DNA from: Lentisphaerae bacterium GWF2_49_21
Lineage (GTDB): Bacteria; Verrucomicrobiota; Lentisphaeria; Victivallales; GWF2-50-93
DNA: 42,702 nt
Direction: 5' to 3'
Assembly: GCA_001804805.1 (NCBI GenBank)
Contig: MHBH01000001.1
Coordinates: 1-42,702 of the forward strand
Positions within the stretch are counted from its first letter, which is position 1, and every line of letters begins with the position of its first letter. This document shows positions 41,774 to 42,702 of the stretch, in pieces. The translations under genes were made by a program, and so were the position numbers. The notes beneath the pieces are model-generated. The model made no database searches. It was not told where the DNA came from and was given only the letters and a program-made list of their open reading frames with translations.

Positions 41774-42541
41774 ATGGCAGAGAACACAGCCGCAATGACA
41801 ATGCAGGAAAAGATGCAGAAGGCATCGACAACGCTCGCAACAATGCTCGACTACCTCGGACTCGACGCCAGCGTCAAAGCTGAAGACAGGGATGGCAGGA
41901 TCGCACTCGTCGCCGTCAGCGAAGATGCAGGGAGGATTATCGGCAGGAAGGGGCAGACACTCGACCAGCTCCAGCTCCTCGTCAACAGGATGGTGCTCAA
42001 AAACGACACGGAAAGCCCGAGGATCTCGATCGACGTGGACGGCTATTCCAGAAGACCCATGAGAGATCATCGCGACCGCGGAGATCGCGGTGGTGAAAGA
42101 GGCGCCGATCGCGGAGACCGTGGCGGAGACAGGACAGAACAGCGCAACGACAGGGGTGGAGAGCAGCGTAGCGACCGTGGAGATAGAGGTGGAGATAGAG
42201 GAGATCGTGGCGGCGACAGGGGCGGCGAACGCAGGCGCAGGGATGACCGGCGCGAAGGAGGCGGAACCAGGAACTTCGATGACAGACGTCCTTCCGAGGA
42301 TGTAGCAAGGGTGGAGACTGATGCCGAACATGAGCAGAAAATCCGCCAGCAGTCCCTTGATGCCGCAAAGGAAGTGAAGAGATGGGGTGATCCCGTAGTT
42401 CTTCCACTGATGAATTCACATGACAGGCGGATCGTCCATGTCACGCTCAAGGAAGACACGGACATAAATACAGAGAGTGCGGAAACTGATGATTCCGTAA
42501 AGTTGAAGAGCGTCACAGTTTCGCTGAATAAGCAGGGATAA
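41774..42541 (+). CDS. jag: Jag/KhpB-like RNA-binding protein with Arg/Asp/Gly repeat linker
   Basis: A cytoplasmic RNA-binding protein of 255 residues. Residues about 35-95 are a KH domain with RIIGRKGQTLDQLQLLVNRM (the GxxG loop as GRKG), followed by RISIDVDGYSRR. Residues about 95-175 are a low-complexity run of RGDRGG- and DRGGER-type units. The C-terminal R3H-like domain has LMNSHDRRIVHVTLKEDTDI, with the RxxxH motif. The usual N-terminal Jag domain is replaced by a short lead. Position after yidC is the normal place for jag. The linker resembles RGG boxes of RNA-binding and phase-separating proteins. R3H residues are less conserved than usual, but the order of parts is clear. Confidence 0.88.
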   Translation: MAENTAAMTMQEKMQKASTTLATMLDYLGLDASVKAEDRDGRIALVAVSEDAGRIIGRKGQTLDQLQLLVNRMVLKNDTESPRISIDVDGYSRRPMRDHRDRGDRGGERGADRGDRGGDRTEQRNDRGGEQRSDRGDRGGDRGDRGGDRGGERRRRDDRREGGGTRNFDDRRPSEDVARVETDAEHEQKIRQQSLDAAKEVKRWGDPVVLPLMNSHDRRIVHVTLKEDTDINTESAETDDSVKLKSVTVSLNKQG

Positions 42542-42621
42542 CACAAGCTTCCTGGAATATGTGCAGCAAGCGTATTGTATTTTGCCTTATACAAGTTATC
42601 TTGGTTTCCCGGTCAGTAATT

Positions 42622-42702
42622 CGGGGTGTGGCTCAGCCTGGTTTAGAGCGTCCCGAGCACGCCGCCAAGGCGGGTCTCGGGAAAGTCGGAACCAGGACCG
42701 GA
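42622..42702 (+). other. tRNA-like 5' domain, cut by the window end
   Basis: CGGGGTG, T, G, then GCTC-AGCCTGGTTTA-GAGC (42631-42649) satisfies the acceptor and D-arm rules of a tRNA, close to tRNA-Pro. TCCCGAG (42651-42657) and CTCGGGA (42676-42682) pair, but enclose an 18-base loop (CACGCCGCC..GGGT) with its own small hairpin. The normal 7-base anticodon loop is absent. AAGTCGGAACCAGG follows without a recognisable T-loop. It could be a tRNA with an insert, a tRNA remnant or another structured RNA. The 3' part is outside the window. Confidence 0.35.

Noticed and set aside
42651-42702. SRP RNA or RNase P RNA 5' part at the window end
   Set aside because: CCAGGACCGGA recalls SRP helix 8, and GGGAAAGTC recalls an RNase P conserved block. 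However, the preceding self-complementary stem does not fit the long SRP hairpin, and the RNase P block has mismatches. The evidence is insufficient.

Overview
The window comes from a Gram-negative bacterium with lipopolysaccharide. It carries BamD-like and LptE-like outer-membrane biogenesis proteins, two GT9/heptosyltransferase-type enzymes and UDP-glucose dehydrogenase. A Lentisphaerota-like member of the PVC group is my best guess. The basis is the pseudopilin-style segment LLPAFSTAREKARRITC, the anti-sigma/VWA fusion, and the many kinds of dispersed intergenic palindromes. This placement is inference, because no rRNA or other marker is present. No transposase, integrase or CRISPR array is visible.

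Layout. 0.2-2.5 kb (minus strand): bamD-like, lptE-like and ispF. 2.5-3.3 kb: truB. 3.3-5.2 kb (minus): a small secreted protein and two tandem paralogues built of short GFQxxxVN repeats. 5.3-8.5 kb (plus): an apparent metal-uptake unit with an operator-like palindrome, a candidate structured leader RNA, a ribbon-helix-helix/Cys-rich regulator, and the binding protein, ATPase and permease of a ZnuABC-type ABC transporter. 8.6-11.0 kb (minus): a thioester-reductase-like SDR and mnmA. 11.1-14.2 kb: an AT-richer block with a DUF4160/DUF2442 pair and an exported WD40 protein. 14.5-18.4 kb: ribE preceded by a start-codon hairpin, a TIM-barrel-like protein overlapping a secreted NlpC/P60-like protein, and convergent UDP-glucose dehydrogenase.

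18.7-30.9 kb is the most unusual region. It holds an exported HExxH metallopeptidase-like protein, an ECF sigma factor, a 1021-residue fusion of anti-sigma zinc finger, pseudopilin-like membrane segment, secretin-like motif and YfbK-type VWA domain, and then a 2142-residue membrane protein. The last appears to be two genes fused in frame, with a buried signal peptide in the middle and a repeated module. I read sigma, VWA and giant protein as one regulated envelope system of unknown role.

31.7-38.7 kb: a small Smr protein, a B12-binding radical SAM enzyme, two LPS-type glycosyltransferases, a MIF-like tautomerase, an MBL-fold hydrolase and two small membrane proteins. 39.0-42.5 kb: the conserved rpmH-rnpA-yidD-yidC-jag cluster, in which Jag carries an Arg/Asp/Gly repeat linker. 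The last 80 bases start like a tRNA but do not finish as one.

The intergenic gaps hold at least eight families of palindromic or purine-rich repeats. One family (AAAATC/AAATTG runs) reaches into the 5' ends of three unrelated open reading frames.
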